NCBI GenBank assembly: GCA_951640195.1
Contig: OX621173.1
Location: 475,780-539,779 of the forward strand
Direction: 5' to 3'
Origin: Porpolomopsis calyptriformis
Lineage: Eukaryota > Basidiomycota > Agaricomycetes > Agaricales > Hygrophoraceae
Length of the DNA: 64,000 nucleotides
The notes beneath the pieces were generated by a model. That model searched no databases. It saw only the letters and a program-made list of their open reading frames with translations, and was not told where the DNA came from. Positions 11,053 through 23,283 of the stretch are shown piece by piece; the stretch's first letter is position 1, and every line of letters starts with the position of its first letter. A program made the translations under genes and the position numbers.

Positions 11053-11970
11053 ATGGTTTTTCGCCTTCCAACACATCTGGAATCTTTTCTCCCTCCGCCC
11101 TCCCAACAAGTACCTCAATCAATGCCGTGGCGGGGCACTCTCCTCGTCAATGTTCGCTCGAACGAAATCAATACCCATCGCGAACTCCGCGTCACGGCTG
11201 TGGAGACAGAGGGTGATAGGTGAGTTCTCCACTCTTTCCTCGTCCTGTCCTTACTCCTCATCCATCTCCAATCCTCCAGTCGGGTTGATCTTTGGCCCTC
11301 TCACCTCTATGTCTACCCCACATATGATAGGCCAATTTTGAATGACGTTCAGGCTTGGGTCACGCGACACACTCCGCCTACTTGTACATTCATTCCGGAT
11401 CGTCTCCGTGACCCTAATGAAACAACAGTCAATCAGAACGCCTTTCGCTCATTTTCTCACATGTTATTCGAAAACCAGATGGCGAGTACCTGCCTTTCCA
11501 CACGTTCAACCTCTCACCTCATGTGTAAAATTCAGGTTGCCGTTGCACCTTGGAATGCTCCGGATAGACTCCCAGGTGGCGGTGTCATCTTTTATCCCGC
11601 TCAGAACTCCACAGCGCTTCTCGTCGGCGTTATATTCCTTTCATCTCCGTTCCCGCCCTTTGTCGCCGCGTCTCTATCTCAGATCCCGACCTCCGCATCA
11701 ACCTCTTCTCGACAACCAATATACCCGCAGCAGCCAATGATGGGAGCCCCTAACGTGTACGCAGGCGTTCACGCTAACAACCCATCATCTTCCTACCGCC
11801 TCCCGAACCCAATTCCCGGCCAGCTGGACCCGTATCGTTATATGATGTCTCGCCAGATCCAAGATCCATTCGCCGCTCAGATGCCGTCGTCGTCAGATGA
11901 AGATGGCTTAGACGCTTTGGCGGCTGCCCAACAGGCGGATGAAGACCAAGGCTCTCGGTTCCTCATGTAG
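11053..11970 (+). CDS. Protein with a possible Med25/PTOV-like domain
   Basis: Exon 1 (11053-11219, MVFRLPTHLESFLPPP...) joins exon 2 (11280-11970) to give SRVDLWPSHLYVYPTYDRPI, LNDVQAWVTRHTPPTCTFIP and, further on, VAVAPWNAPDRLPGGGVIFY followed by LLVGVIFLSSPFP. Alternating hydrophobic strands ending in a (I/L)FYPAQNS...LLVG motif recall the PTOV module of Mediator subunit Med25, though similarity is only structural in feel. The C-terminus is low complexity and acidic (QMPSSSDEDGLDALAAAQQA). About 66 nt after ENQM read in frame but could be a short GC-AG intron. The start could instead be an ATG at 10975. Confidence 0.45.
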
Positions 11971-13543
11971 TCCTTCTCGACGTCCATTGCTAAACACCTC
12001 TCCCCAGTTTTTCCGCCATTCCTATAGATCTATAGACCTGATATCCCCTCCTTCGGATTCCTCGAAACGATCTCACAGGACGATGGCCGACCCTTCGGCT
12101 CTAGAACTCCCTGACTGCTACACACCCTCGGACTTAAATATACATACCCTGTTTGATCTCGATGTATTCCTCGACATGTATTCTCCGCTTGGTGTATTCC
12201 TCCATTCCCTTCGGCTCCCCTCCACAAGTCTTTACGCTCGTGACAAATTTTTCTTTTTCTGCGACTGTAGACCAGCGCTTGTTTCTTGTATTAACCACAT
12301 AAATCTAGACTAGCTAGTTTTCGGTCTGTTATAGAGGAAGAGAGGAAGTCGGGATAGAGGTCTCCTATTCGCTCTCGCTCAAGCATTTGACTGTTGTCTT
12401 CTAATTCTTTATATGTGAAGCGCTTCGTTTTGATAGAACTGTTATGAATGTATACGGGAAATCCTTGCATGCATTTCATTCAAATTTTGGAAGCATAAAC
12501 CCGATGGCTGGGTCGTCCCGGCTCACATAACCCGGGATTCGTTCCTTGTCTCCAAACGTGATTGAAATCCTTGAATTCTGTCCGTTGCACTGGTTGGGCT
12601 AGGATAGACCTGCCATGACCACCTTTGTTTGATAGGTCAAGTTGTTGGTTGGAGGTGGCCTACGTTATATGCTTGCCCACCATGATCACGGTCTCTGGCC
12701 ACGGTCACCATAGACGAGAGTACTTTTTGGCAATAAGATTAATCGAGGTGAGGCCTGGCTTAATTGACAAGGCAGTGCGTAGTATATAGTTGGTCATGAT
12801 CTAGGTTCTCGAGAAACAGCCAAGGTTAATTCATCGACGGTCGCCGTTTATGCAAAGACTGGGTCCGGGCAACCACCCGAGCAGCAGCAGACCGAGAGGA
12901 TTCCCAGCACACAATCCCTGATATAGTCAAGGGTAGACTCGCAACTCGGCGAGTAAATTAGCAATCATCAGTTACCGCGGTCAATTTTACATACCTGACG
13001 TCACCGTTGCCAGAATCATTTCAAAGATGGCGTTAAAGCTATGCAAAATAACTCCTTACTCATTGCTCCTTTGTAATGGCATCGGGGACAACGAGTCTTT
13101 TATACCCTCTGGCGCTACCGGTGCCACACGGAAACGTCAGGATCAGTCGCCACACAACAAGAGCCAACTTCTGAGTCAGTGCTGAATTGCGATCAGTTGG
13201 GATAGGGCAGGGCAGTTGGCAGGTCTGAGGACGTTTTTGGCGAGATATGAGACAACTGGCATATGGAGTGTCGGGGAAACAGGAGGTTGGGGATGACATG
13301 ATACCAAAAATATTCGAAACCGATCAAGCGAGTCGAACGGTGAGGGTGAATGCGGAATTCTTAGCGCTGCACCACGTTGCATACTCGAACAGAACGGAAT
13401 TGGGGCCAGTGATGTCTGTGAAACCCGGGACAGCAAGGGCGCAGCTTCGTTATCATTTGAAAAGCTGAGTCCTATCTGAGAGTTGCGTAACGCCCGCTTG
13501 CGACCTGTTGGACTGACAACGAAAAAGTTATCTAATCTAATCT
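11971..13543. other. 1.6 kb intergenic, nothing recognised
   Basis: Short frames only; none has family motifs or a credible splice partner. The sequence is of normal base composition and shows no repeat structure by eye. Confidence 0.55.
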
Positions 13544-14893
13544 ATGCCCAAACCAAGCTTATGTAAGGGGACCATGTCGCCTATCAAGAACAAATTCGCT
13601 AGGGAGAAAAAATTCCGTCTCCAAAAGAAAGCCAAAATCCAGCAGAAGCTGCAGAGGCGGTTAGCCCAAGCCAATGTGGAACTAAGCGATCCTGCGACAA
13701 AAAAAGTGTGTTTTATTTCCTGTTCCCCACTGTCCAATCGAGTAATTCTCTTCAAGAAGCGTATAGCGGACAACGTACCACGCACACTCGACAATTCTCG
13801 CGATTGGGATCCATCTGTAGCGATAGCCGATCATTCGAACTCTGAAACATCTCCAGAAAAATCCACGGCCGAAGCCAAAGCCATCCAGGATGGACGGCAA
13901 GACTCAGTTGAAGCGGAATCTGACCCTTTCTCCTCCTGCTTCACTTCCGCAACCGACCCTTGTACGCCACCAAAAATTCTCGTAACTACCTCGCCAAAGG
14001 CGACCAAGGCCACTTACGACTTTTGTGACGAGCTTATCGGAGTTTTTCCTGGTGCAGAATTTATTCCAAGAAGGAAAAGGCAAGGGTTCGAAATAGGAAG
14101 AATTGCAGGTTGGGCCTCAACAAGGGGCTATAAGCATTTGTGTGTTGTCAATGAGGATATGAAGAAGCCAAGTGAGTTGACCCAATGTCCAAATTGCGAC
14201 CACTGAAGTCTCGTTCCCGGTAGATGCAATCACACTGGTTCATTTGCCAGACGGACCGACAGCTTACTTCAAACTTGCTTCTGTTTGTTTGACAAAACAA
14301 ATTTTTGTATGTCAGATTTCACCACTCACCATGTGAACGTTGACTGGATCAGTAATACGCGAGCCAAGGGACACGCGCGTGCTACACCTCACCATCCTGA
14401 ATTAGTTCTCAACAACTTTGTGACGCCCTTAGGTCAAGCTGCGGGACGCTTGTTCCAAACCCTTTTCCCCCCAATACCGGAATTCCAAGGTCGTCAGGTG
14501 GTGACCTTTCACAATCAACGCGATTTTTTGTTTTTCCGAAGACATCGGTGGGTCAACGCCTTCGATGAGTCACATACACAACACTCACTCTATTCCAGCT
14601 ACACATTTCGATCAACGGAAAAAGTTGCGTTACAAGAAATCGGCCCCCGATTCACGTTAAAATTGCGCTCGCTCATGAGAGGCGTTCCTACGGTGAAAAA
14701 TATTAGCCAAGGTGCTAAACCATTAATTTCTGAGGACGATGACGCAAATCACGAAAAATCGAACCAAGTAACGCCGGAGACGGACGAGCGGGTGGTGGAG
14801 ATGAAACCCGTTCCGCCCAAAGAAGGTGAATATATGTGGAAATGGAAGGTTGGTCATTCTGATTCCACATTGGAAAATGTAGAGTCGAACTAA
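13544..14893 (+). CDS. RPF1: Ribosome production factor 1 (Brix domain)
   Basis: Rpf1 is a nucleolar Brix-domain protein needed for 60S subunit assembly (25S/5.8S rRNA maturation). Exons 13544-13705, 13757-14171, 14224-14306 and 14369-14893 join in frame. The basic N-terminus ([20 protein letters not shown]) is followed by an acidic linker. The Brix core then shows [97 protein letters not shown] and [15 protein letters not shown]. These are family hallmarks in the right order. The C-terminal half after [11 protein letters not shown] is variable and acidic. A start 30 nt downstream (MSPIKNKF) is equally possible. The gene looks intact. Confidence 0.95.
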
Positions 14894-15272
14894 TTCATAC
14901 CATAGGCAGAACTAAATACGACGAGACGTACATTCTTCCTCTGAGATCTTTATTACAATTTATACATTTTCTTTTCTTTCGTTTTATGGAATCAACGTAA
15001 TTTGGCACTGTAGGGACTCGCTTCCAGCCGTCAGGTCGCGTTTAATCAAATGAGGCGCAGTCGAAATCGACGGCCAGATCGATACATTCGCACAGTGGTC
15101 CAATCGGGATTGTTTGGGCCGACAATCGTTTTATAGAAGAATGCATGGCATTTTTTTTGAAAAATCATCAGGATTCAAGCGTCGCGAATGACAAAATATG
15201 TGCTTCCCTAACCCGTGTATGTACATGCGCATGCATTCTAGCGTTTGGCCGACCCAACGCTACACCGTATCT
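14894..15272. other. Convergent intergenic spacer
   Basis: Separates the 3' ends of RPF1 (plus) and the kinesin gene (minus). No coding signal seen. Confidence 0.5.
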
Positions 15273-18200
15273 TTAGGTATTCCTCAGAACCTTCACCGCA
15301 GTTGGTGGAACCCCATCATCAAAACTCATACCACTCAACCCCATGTTCCAACCCTTTGTCTCACTTTTGCGTCTCTTCAAAGGCATGCCCATATCTTCCA
15401 TATCCTGCCCTTCATCGCAAGCCACTCTCTCTGTCACAGACCTCTTGATCGGACTGTTGGTTACCTCCAAACCGAACCCAATCGTTCCTGTGTGTTCTGT
15501 CCTTCTACTCTCCTTATCCTTGCGACTCGCTACACCCTCTTTTCCTTCATCCTCATCCTGCCATCCATCCACGTCCATTGGTGCATCCGATGTGTTCAAA
15601 CAGTCCACGGACTGGCGCAACCTGAATCCCTTCATCGACTTCTTCCTCCCCTTGCTCTTCTTCTTCTCCTTCTCCTTCTTAGGCGAAAGCATGAGAGCTG
15701 CATTGTTTTTTACAGCCCATTCGATCTCAATGATTCTGTCACATTCGCATCCGCCAGCCAAACAGAATTCAGCGAGATAGAAAGGAACGAGGGGGAGAAT
15801 AGGAATCAGAATTATCGCATGATAAATTATGCCAACAAAGGTATCCACCTATCTTTGAGCTTGAGATTATCTGGCACATAGTTCTCGGCTTTGCGATAGA
15901 GCTCGAGCGCAACTGGCAAATTGCCCCTGTCCACAACGAAAGTCAAATCCAATGAGGCGTAAACTAAGTGCAACGAACTTTTCGGAGTGAGCTCGTGCAA
16001 GAGCCACATACGCGCGCCCGGTCTTTTTCCTTGACACAGGCGAAAGGACGTCCGCAAGTTGTGCTTCGTTGCTGTCTCGTTCACTGCACAAAAATAAAAG
16101 ATTGCCGGTGATTTGAGTATCTGAAGGGAACGATAAAAGCAACGCACAACTTCTTCTCCAATTCCTGCAAGCGACTCTTGAGCTCGTCATCCAGATCTTG
16201 ATGACGCTTGAGCAGCGGTGTAAGCACACCAGGTGGCAACATCTTTCTTGGCTCCTTTTCGGGTGACTTGGATGTGTTCTCAATTTTCTCATTTTGCTCC
16301 GCTCTCGTCCGTTGTTCTTCCGCTTTCTCGCGATCACGCTCTTGCAGGCGTCGTGCAACCTCCATCTCCACTGCCTTGGCTATCTGCATTCATCCAAGTT
16401 CTAGTCAAAAGTTCAAACAAGAGATGTAGAAACAAAATGCACGTACCCGATCATCGATATCTTTCTCACTCAGCGCAGGCGTTCCTAACCCAACAGTAGT
16501 CTTCGAATCCGTTTCATCACCGCCCATCTTCCGCCCGGCAATAGAAGCTGTCGCAAAAGATTGAAACCCCATGGTCGCACCACTGAACGCGGATACTCTC
16601 GATGCTCTCAACACTCCGCGCGTACGTACAGGATTTGCCCCGAGTGAAGAACGCTGGCCAGAAGAGGCGAGTGACGAGCGGGGATTTGGAATCAGCGAAG
16701 GCCGGCCACTTGCTCTAGATATGGGCTGAAGAACAGCAGGCAGGAGTTTAGGCACGGGGGGTTGAACAGCCGCAAAATGTGGTTCCGGTTGAGCGCGACT
16801 ATCTGTGGGGGATCATGGTTAGGACTGGCTTGATCAACATGGATGGAAAGGTGGTAATCGAGTGGTATGAAGAAACTAACCGCGCTCGTTTATTACCGGC
16901 TTGTTTTCTATGTTCTTTGTCCGTACTGCGAAACTGCGGGAAGGCGACGTGAGACCCCGAGATACATGTGATGTGTTACAACACGAGGAAGCGACCTTCT
17001 CAGCCAACTTACTTTAAAGTGTTCAATGTGTCTTGTCTAAATTTGATGCCGGGTGCAAGATTGCAGATTAAAAGGCCAACGGAAGAACCACCAAGCGCGT
17101 CTTGCAGAATACGGGTCAACTTGGAGTTGCGGTAGGGTATACGTGGCTGTAGGTAATATAATGAGGATGTATCCGAATACCACAGGTAGGTTTTTGACTC
17201 ACAGCCCCTTGATTCAGAGCGTGAACCACTTGTCCGAGGACACTCAATGATTTATTGATAGCAGACGACTCAGCCATTCGGGAGGGATCGTTGCCCGTAA
17301 TCTGTCCCTTTGCTCAGTTGTGGGCCTAAGTTCTGTGGTTTCTTACGCACCTTATTGTTTTCGGAACCTGCTAGATCAACAAGGTTGATTTTCCCCGTCA
17401 ATACTAAAAATAATGGGCGGGAATGACCCGACGTCAGTTTTCGCAACTAAATCCGTGAATGAGGGGACGCGCTTTTGTGGTCGACAGAATTAGTCATTTT
17501 GACCTCGATTGTCAAAACGGCATGGGAGCGTGACGATGCATGATTCAGGTTCGTGGATCCTGTCGAGCGGTGCTTCGTTGCTTTCCTGCGCAATATTCGG
17601 TGGGATTTAATCCAGTAGGCTAAAAGCATTTAGACCTTGCAAAGACGATGAAACTTACGAGTAGATTGCATCAAATTCTTCCACAGACGAAATTCGCATG
17701 GAGGTCAGTTTAGCCACAAATACCTGCCCAGTGTGGTTCTCGCGCACTGGGAGTTTTGGAGCCTGAAAGAGACGGTGTCACAGTACAATCAGCGCATGTT
17801 GTGGGATATAAGAAAGTTATACATTGTCCCTGGTGACAAGTAAATCGTATACTTCGTCCTTGTATATTTCCATGTAGGAAACGGAGGTGGATAGATGGTC
17901 ATACTCTGGGTGTGTCTTTCGACAGAACATTGCCTACAAAAATAAGTGATGGTGAAAGATGATAGAATGTTGGGGGAAGTAGACATACCTGGACCACACG
18001 CGGGATGATACCAGGCTCAGCTTTTGTCCCTTGAATTGTATGCGTCTTCCCTGATGAAGTGACTCCATATGCAAAGATGGTCACCGTCTACAAGATGAAT
18101 CTGTAAAGGTGATCGACTGGTCGTCGGAAGACTTACCACACCACTATAAACCATATCGATCATGGGTTGCACATCATTCTTGAAAATCTCCTCTTGTGTT

Positions 18201-18476
18201 GAGTCTTGGTCATAGCAGGATGTTAATCTGTTGCGAATACGTATCAGCCTCTGAACGAAACTTCCAACCCAAGGGTTATACTCGCGGAAACTTGAAGGCT
18301 TGAGCTGGATTGCGTGGATTAGCCACAGTAATGAATGACCCGCACGCGTTCTGTCCCTTGCCCAAGCTAGCAGTAGAATTGTCCGACGCGTGATATACCT
18401 GGACGGAATTGTCCTCGAGCTCACCGGGAAGAAGTGGACGCAACCGCGCTACAATTTTCACTTTATGGCCGGACAT
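15273..18476 (-). CDS. Kinesin motor protein, chromokinesin (KIF22/kinesin-10)-like
   Basis: A multi-exon gene starting MSGHKVKIVARLRPLLPGE at 18476. The motor domain is N-terminal: P-loop FAYGVTSSGKTHTIQGT (about 18035-18075), IYKDEVYDLL, switch I NLNHASSRSHAVLTIEV (about 17520), switch II INLVDLAGSEN (about 17370), then INKSLSVLGQVVHALNQGA, RNSKLTRILQDALGGSS and LNTLKFAVRTKNIENKP. The RSTGSTNLNHASSRSHAVL stretch resembles KIF22. After a Ser/Arg-rich linker come a short coiled coil (RRLQERDREKAEEQRTRAE), a helical segment LYRKAENYVPDNLKLKDRI, and a Lys-rich tail (SPKKEKEKKKSKGRKKS) that could bind DNA or be a nuclear signal. I located most splice junctions by frame; small exons in the motor could be misjoined. 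The exact subfamily is uncertain. Confidence 0.88.
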
Positions 18477-19682
18477 ACTGGGGGGAACCGAAGCCAAAAC
18501 AAAACAAAAAAACAAAGACGGATTAAAGGAATGGGACGGTCAGCCCTCTGAAGGTTCAAGCTGGCGGAGTTTGGTTATCAACGCGTACGAGTCACGTGAA
18601 TGACTACCTCATTGCCACTAGAAATACAAAAGGATGCCGATCCAGGCTCCAACTTCACCCAGTTGGTGATAATTAACACCAGAGCAACAGACATCATTGT
18701 CTGTTGCTTTGATGTTATTATCAACATGAGTAGGAGGCATCATACCATGTATTTATTTTCAGCCAAGGTAAGCAACTAGCTGGATGTAATTTATCCATCT
18801 TACGAACTTTAGATGAAAAGGTTTATCTGCTATCATTCCATCTGAGAACTACAATGCTGCGCTAGCACAACGTCTTGCAAACTCCAGTCTGTGGTTCATC
18901 TGTGGCAATCGATTTGTCCCATGGAAATCTGACATTATGTGGGTTCACGGAACTCTGATTTGATTGTGGATCCTGAGTCCAAGTTGCAGCAGGTTCGGGT
19001 TAAACTGTCCTGAGTTTTCTTCAAAGCACAAGAGTATCTAATCATGTTGACCTCTTTGCCTGCACCATCGTCATCGATCCGCGCCACTTGCCAATCTAAT
19101 CTCAGGTCCGCCAGCCCATATTTCTGTTTCGATGCAGGGAACTCCCAGAAGGCATTGGAACTTAATGGAAATCTTATCCGATCACTTATCAGACAATTTC
19201 AGCCCGACACCCGACTTCTTATAAAACACTGTTTAACCACTGTCGCAAGGGTGATTTTCAACCTTCTATCGATTCCTCCGGATACTCTACTTTCTATTCT
19301 AGACTCATTTCACGCATACAGTGTCTCGATGAACACCCAGAAAGGAAGCACCTTGCAGTGGATCAAGAACCTCTCTTGCTGGAAGACCGGAACACTAGGG
19401 ATATTGCCTAACAACTTGGTTTGCTCAGCCCCTAGAATGTCCTTGTATTATTGATAACGTCGACATGTCGATCATACGGGAACGAGGGATTAAGGCAATG
19501 GGGCAAAACGAACGTCAAGTCCGGCATTTTGAAAAGTGCGGATGGAATGTACGACTCAACGTACACGATTTTCATTCATGGTTTTGGGTTTAGATTGGAT
19601 TGCGGGACTGGTATTAGAATGTCACGCCACTGCCTTTAGACCAACACACAAATCAGTTATCAATTAATTTTCCACGACTGTA
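18477..19682. other. Intergenic, with a possible decayed coding fragment at 19040-19640
   Basis: Plus-strand pieces such as IIRERGIKAMGQNERQVRHF (about 19470) look protein-like, but they are interrupted by several stops and shift frame relative to the upstream piece at 19044-19454. I do not recognise the protein. A hairpin at 18667-18723 is listed separately. Confidence 0.4.
18667..18723. repeat. Near-perfect 57-bp palindrome
   Basis: TGATAATTAACACCAGAGCA...ACAGACA pairs with TGTCTGT...TTGATGTTATTATCA around a TCAT centre, with a few mismatches and one unpaired base. It lies upstream of the kinesin start. It could be the relic of a small inverted-repeat element or a protein-binding palindrome. 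Confidence 0.6.
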
Positions 19683-21240
19683 CTACAGCAACATCCTCCC
19701 AGCCCACCGAGGCATCGCTACGCACTCCCGAACATTCTCGATCCCACCTAACCAGCCAATAAGTCTCTCAAATCCCAGCCCGAATCCTCCATGAGGAGCC
19801 CCTCCATAGCGGCGCAGGTCCACATACCACTCGTACTCCTTGCTCTCTAGCCCATGCGTCACCAACAATTCTTCGAGCACTCCGGACCGCTCCTCACGCA
19901 GCGACCCGCCGGCGAGCTCACCCATATGTGGGACCAAAAGGTCAAAACACGCCACCGTTTTACCGTCATCGTTCCGACGCATATAAAACGGCTTGAGCGT
20001 CGCCGGATAATCCGTCACAAAGACAGGTCCGTTTATCAAGATTTCTGCTAACCATCGCTCATGTTCGCTCTGCAACGCCTTCCCCCACGTAAGATCGAAT
20101 TGGAACTCCCGCCGATGCTTCGAGAGCTCTGCAACCGCTTCGGTGTATGTCATCCTCGTCCACGCCTTGTCCAAACTCGCGGCATCCTTGAGAGCCCTAA
20201 GCCTCGTCTGCTCCTCCTCCTCCTTTCCCCTCCATAGAACAGACATATCCAGGTCGCTTCCCTCCCGTAAAACATCTTTAATCGCGGCCTCGGCCACACA
20301 GCAGACATCCCCAACCTGGCGTGTGAACGCCCACTCGGCTTCCAGCATCCAGAACTCGGCCAGGTGCCGACTCGTCTGGGACTGTTCGGCGCGGAAACAG
20401 GGTGAGAGTGTGTACACGCGTGAAATGGCGGTCGACAGAGCCTCTAGATGTAATTGCGACGAGACGGTGAGATAGGACGGACGAGAGAAGAATTCGTGGT
20501 CGCCCACGGTCGTTGAATCCTGTGTGGGGGCGATTCGAAAAGTTTTCCCAGCACCTTCGCAATCACTGGGAACTATAATGGGGGTATGGGTATAGCAAAA
20601 GCCTTCATCCTACCAAATTCATTAGCCATCCGTCACTGTAAACATGGTCAACAGGTAAACATGCCTCGAAGTATTTCTGAAGTGTCGTTAGTGTAGAACT
20701 GCGAAGTCGCAGCATTGCTCCCATCTCCGTCGTCCGTGCACGAAGATGACAGTTGTCTCGTAAATACTCTGTCGAGAGGGCTTGCTTTTGCATAGGGTAT
20801 GTCTAGAGTAAGCCTGAAGGTTACTACGGTACACATATGGCTGCAGCAAAAAAAAAGATACGTACTGCTGGATCACATTCACCCAAAACCTCGACGGATT
20901 CAACATGCAGTTCTTTCTCCTGTTGGATGCCAATGCTTTTCGCCAGCTTGCCGTTCAACCGAACGCTGGCACCATTAGTCAACCTGGTTCGCTTGAGTGA
21001 GATAGATGCGGAGGATGAGTGATGCACCGACTTTTTTGGCATGGCCATGTCCGTGAAAACGGCCTGTATTCCAGGCGCAGAACTGCCATCGGTGATGACA
21101 GCAAATGAAACTCTACTTTGGCGTCTGACAGACTTTACCCAGCCATTTACTTCTATCGAGGACGAGATATCCGGAGAGGATGATGATGACAGTAGCTGAC
21201 GAATGGTGGGTGCGAGTTTGGAAGCGGAACGGCCGAGCAT
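19683..21240 (-). CDS. Asparaginyl-tRNA synthetase, mitochondrial type
   Basis: Class II synthetase that charges tRNA-Asn. The start at 21240 gives MLGRSASKLAPTIRQLLSSS, a basic, Ser-rich leader that suits mitochondrial import. An OB-fold anticodon-binding domain follows (VNGWVKSVRRQSRVSFAVIT, ALSTEYLRDNCHLRART, then RLRSSTLTTLQKYF). The catalytic core has motif 2 (YTLSPCFRAEQSQTSRHLAE, FWMLEAEW), DYPATLKPFYMR and motif 3 (GAPHGGFGLGFERLIGWLG), ending CVAMPRWAGRMLL. Two or three introns split the N-terminal half; the last exon (about 20510-19683) is long and open. The TD YPATLKPFYM segment and the absence of an N-terminal extension favour AsnRS over AspRS. SmD1 lies 92 nt upstream on the same strand. 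Confidence 0.9.
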
Positions 21241-21331
21241 AGGGTATATAGGAATGTGAAAGGTGTGTATATTACGGAACCTCACGAAGACGAACATCAC
21301 CCCATACAAAATTGAACGGCTGTTCTGGTTA

Positions 21332-21802
21332 CTAGAATCCTCTTCCTCTCCCGCGCCCTCGCCCTCTACCCCTACCACGGTCGCCGGGGCCGCCCCGTCC
21401 ACGTCCACGTCCACGCGGGTCCTCCTTCTTCCTGCTTTTCGGTTTCGGTGCATCATCCACGAGCAAAGTGTCGAGGGGGAGCGCGTCTGGTAGGACAAAG
21501 TACCGAATATTGTTTCCTCGGATTGAGAGTGAATCCAACGATAGTGGGTCCCGATTTCGAGTCGTTAACTTGACGGTTTTGAGATGTGTGTTCATCTGCA
21601 TATCTACACCTGCCAACGATATGGAATTAAAAACATATTCAGGTTGAAAAAGAGCATACCAGTGATAGTCCCATGCACGACGGATCCATTTTTGAGTTCG
21701 ATCGTCACCGTCTCGTTGTTCAATTTCATCAAAAATCTGCAAGAAAACGAATGAAAGGATATCACCCCTTCAGCTCAACGCTAATTACCTGACGAGCTTC
21801 AT
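21332..21802 (-). CDS. SMD1: Small nuclear ribonucleoprotein Sm D1
   Basis: Core Sm-ring subunit of spliceosomal snRNPs. Three exons begin MKLVR at 21802, continue [20 protein letters not shown] and [20 protein letters not shown], then [19 protein letters not shown] with the Sm1 and Sm2 motifs. The tail after [10 protein letters not shown] is an Arg-Gly repeat ([13 protein letters not shown]), the usual target of arginine methylation. Length (about 120 residues) matches the family. The gene is intact. Confidence 0.97.
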
Positions 21803-21990
21803 TTTGTGGTCGGGGTCGATTTCGAGTGTGGCGAACGCCGGAGTTTGAATCAACAACGGAATAATTTATTATTTTACAACGCGGTAATTCTTCCTTTGTC
21901 AACAGAATTCAACTCCTTCGTTGTCCCAAGACGACAGGAAGTCGATATCGTTCTTATAAGAATCAGGAACTGCTGAGAGACTACATATAT

Positions 21991-23268
21991 TCAATCAGCT
22001 TTAGAATAGGTTATGAAAAGTGGGACACGAAACCTTTTCTGAAGAAATTCCATCGCACTGTCGGTCATGGCAAGGGTGCTAGAGTCGTGAGCGCTTGCCT
22101 TCCTTGCTGCCTCCGTTGCAAGCGTTAATGCTTGATCTGCAAACCCTAGAGCCTCCTGCCAACCGGGCGTACTAGGTCGAGGACGGTTTGCTGAGAACGA
22201 AGTATGTGCTTGGATTCCTGTCTTATAAGCCAGCAGGTGAAAGTAAAATAGGGTCTCGCAGACAGGTCGTAGGCTGAATATGAAATCTCTGTCCGAAGTA
22301 CCACGATAATTTCCAATAGAGAGCACGTCAACTAGTTTGGAGGTAGGACTGTGAAAGACACCACGAGCGAAGGTGGGCGGTTTGGTTTTCCCGTCGAAAG
22401 AGAAGAACTGAAAATCTTTTCCATCACATAATACGCCGTAAACCATGGCAGGAGGGAATTCTTGACGATCGTTTGTATAGTCTAATGCTATGGGAATGGG
22501 ACATAAGTTCAAGCTAATGATGTTCCTTATGTTTAGTGCATACCGTCGCATTCGGCTATGACTTGTGCTATGGCGTTGAGACGCTCTTCTGGATCACCGA
22601 GTACGTATTTCACTTCGACGAAGAGAAGTGAAAGTCCATCGAAGACCTGAAAATGATATTCAATCCGTCCCTTGGTAGTCAGGCAGCCACTGATGACGGA
22701 TTCTGGAATATTACGGATGGTCAATTGGAAAAGGGCGACGGTGCGATTGAAGAGCTGGAAAGGGCATGGTCATAATCAAGGGGGAAGGTTGCCTTTCACC
22801 ACTCACCGGCGCCAGATATCTTGACCTTGCTTTCTCATTCTTGTGATCCCGTGGCTCACCATACTGTTTCATTGCAATCTGAACATCACCCACTATATCT
22901 TTGAACAGGGAAGTTTGAATGCGGGCGCGGTAGATTTCGAACGTTTGCATATCCTCGCCTCCTAGGCCAGGGTTTAGACCAACTCTCGGTGCGATGTCTC
23001 GATAATTAACTTTGGAGAAGCTGACGTGGAGTCCCTTCTCTAGAAGAATCATAAAAAGGTGAACTTGCTCAAGATGTATTCAGGAAAGAGACCGACCTAG
23101 AAGAAGACTATGCAAGTCATCAATGTCGATGTCATAGTGATTGAATAGGTGAAGGATTGCGAGTTCTGCACTGCCTTGACTAGACACTGCAACATCTAGG
23201 GCAGCGGTAAGCTTGCTTTTGCTGATCTTCTCGCCACCGCGTCTTCGTTCCCCATCAGGACACGACAT
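21991..23268 (-). CDS. Conserved fungal protein with a nuclease-like GRIEYHFQ...FVEVK motif
   Basis: At least four exons begin at the ATG at 23268 (MSCPDGERRRGGEKISKSKL). The segment AELAILHLFNHYDIDIDDLH follows, then a middle exon with FSKVNYRDIAPRVGLNPGLG, a segment GRIEYHFQVFDGLSLLFVEV followed by K, EERLNAIAQVIAECDG, and a C-terminal exon with YGVLCDGKDFQFFSFDG. The E...(F)VEVK arrangement followed by a conserved helix is the pattern of PD-(D/E)XK nuclease folds, and CDG.DFQFF is typical of a large agaricomycete family of unknown function. Catalytic activity is inferred from the motif only. The reading frame is open through the parts I can align. Confidence 0.6.
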
Positions 23269-23283
23269 GTGGTGCAGCAGACT

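Noticed and set aside
15273..15881. Plus-strand reading frames opposite the kinesin tail
   Set aside because: They are antisense to the spliced, Lys-rich kinesin C-terminus and have no motifs of their own.
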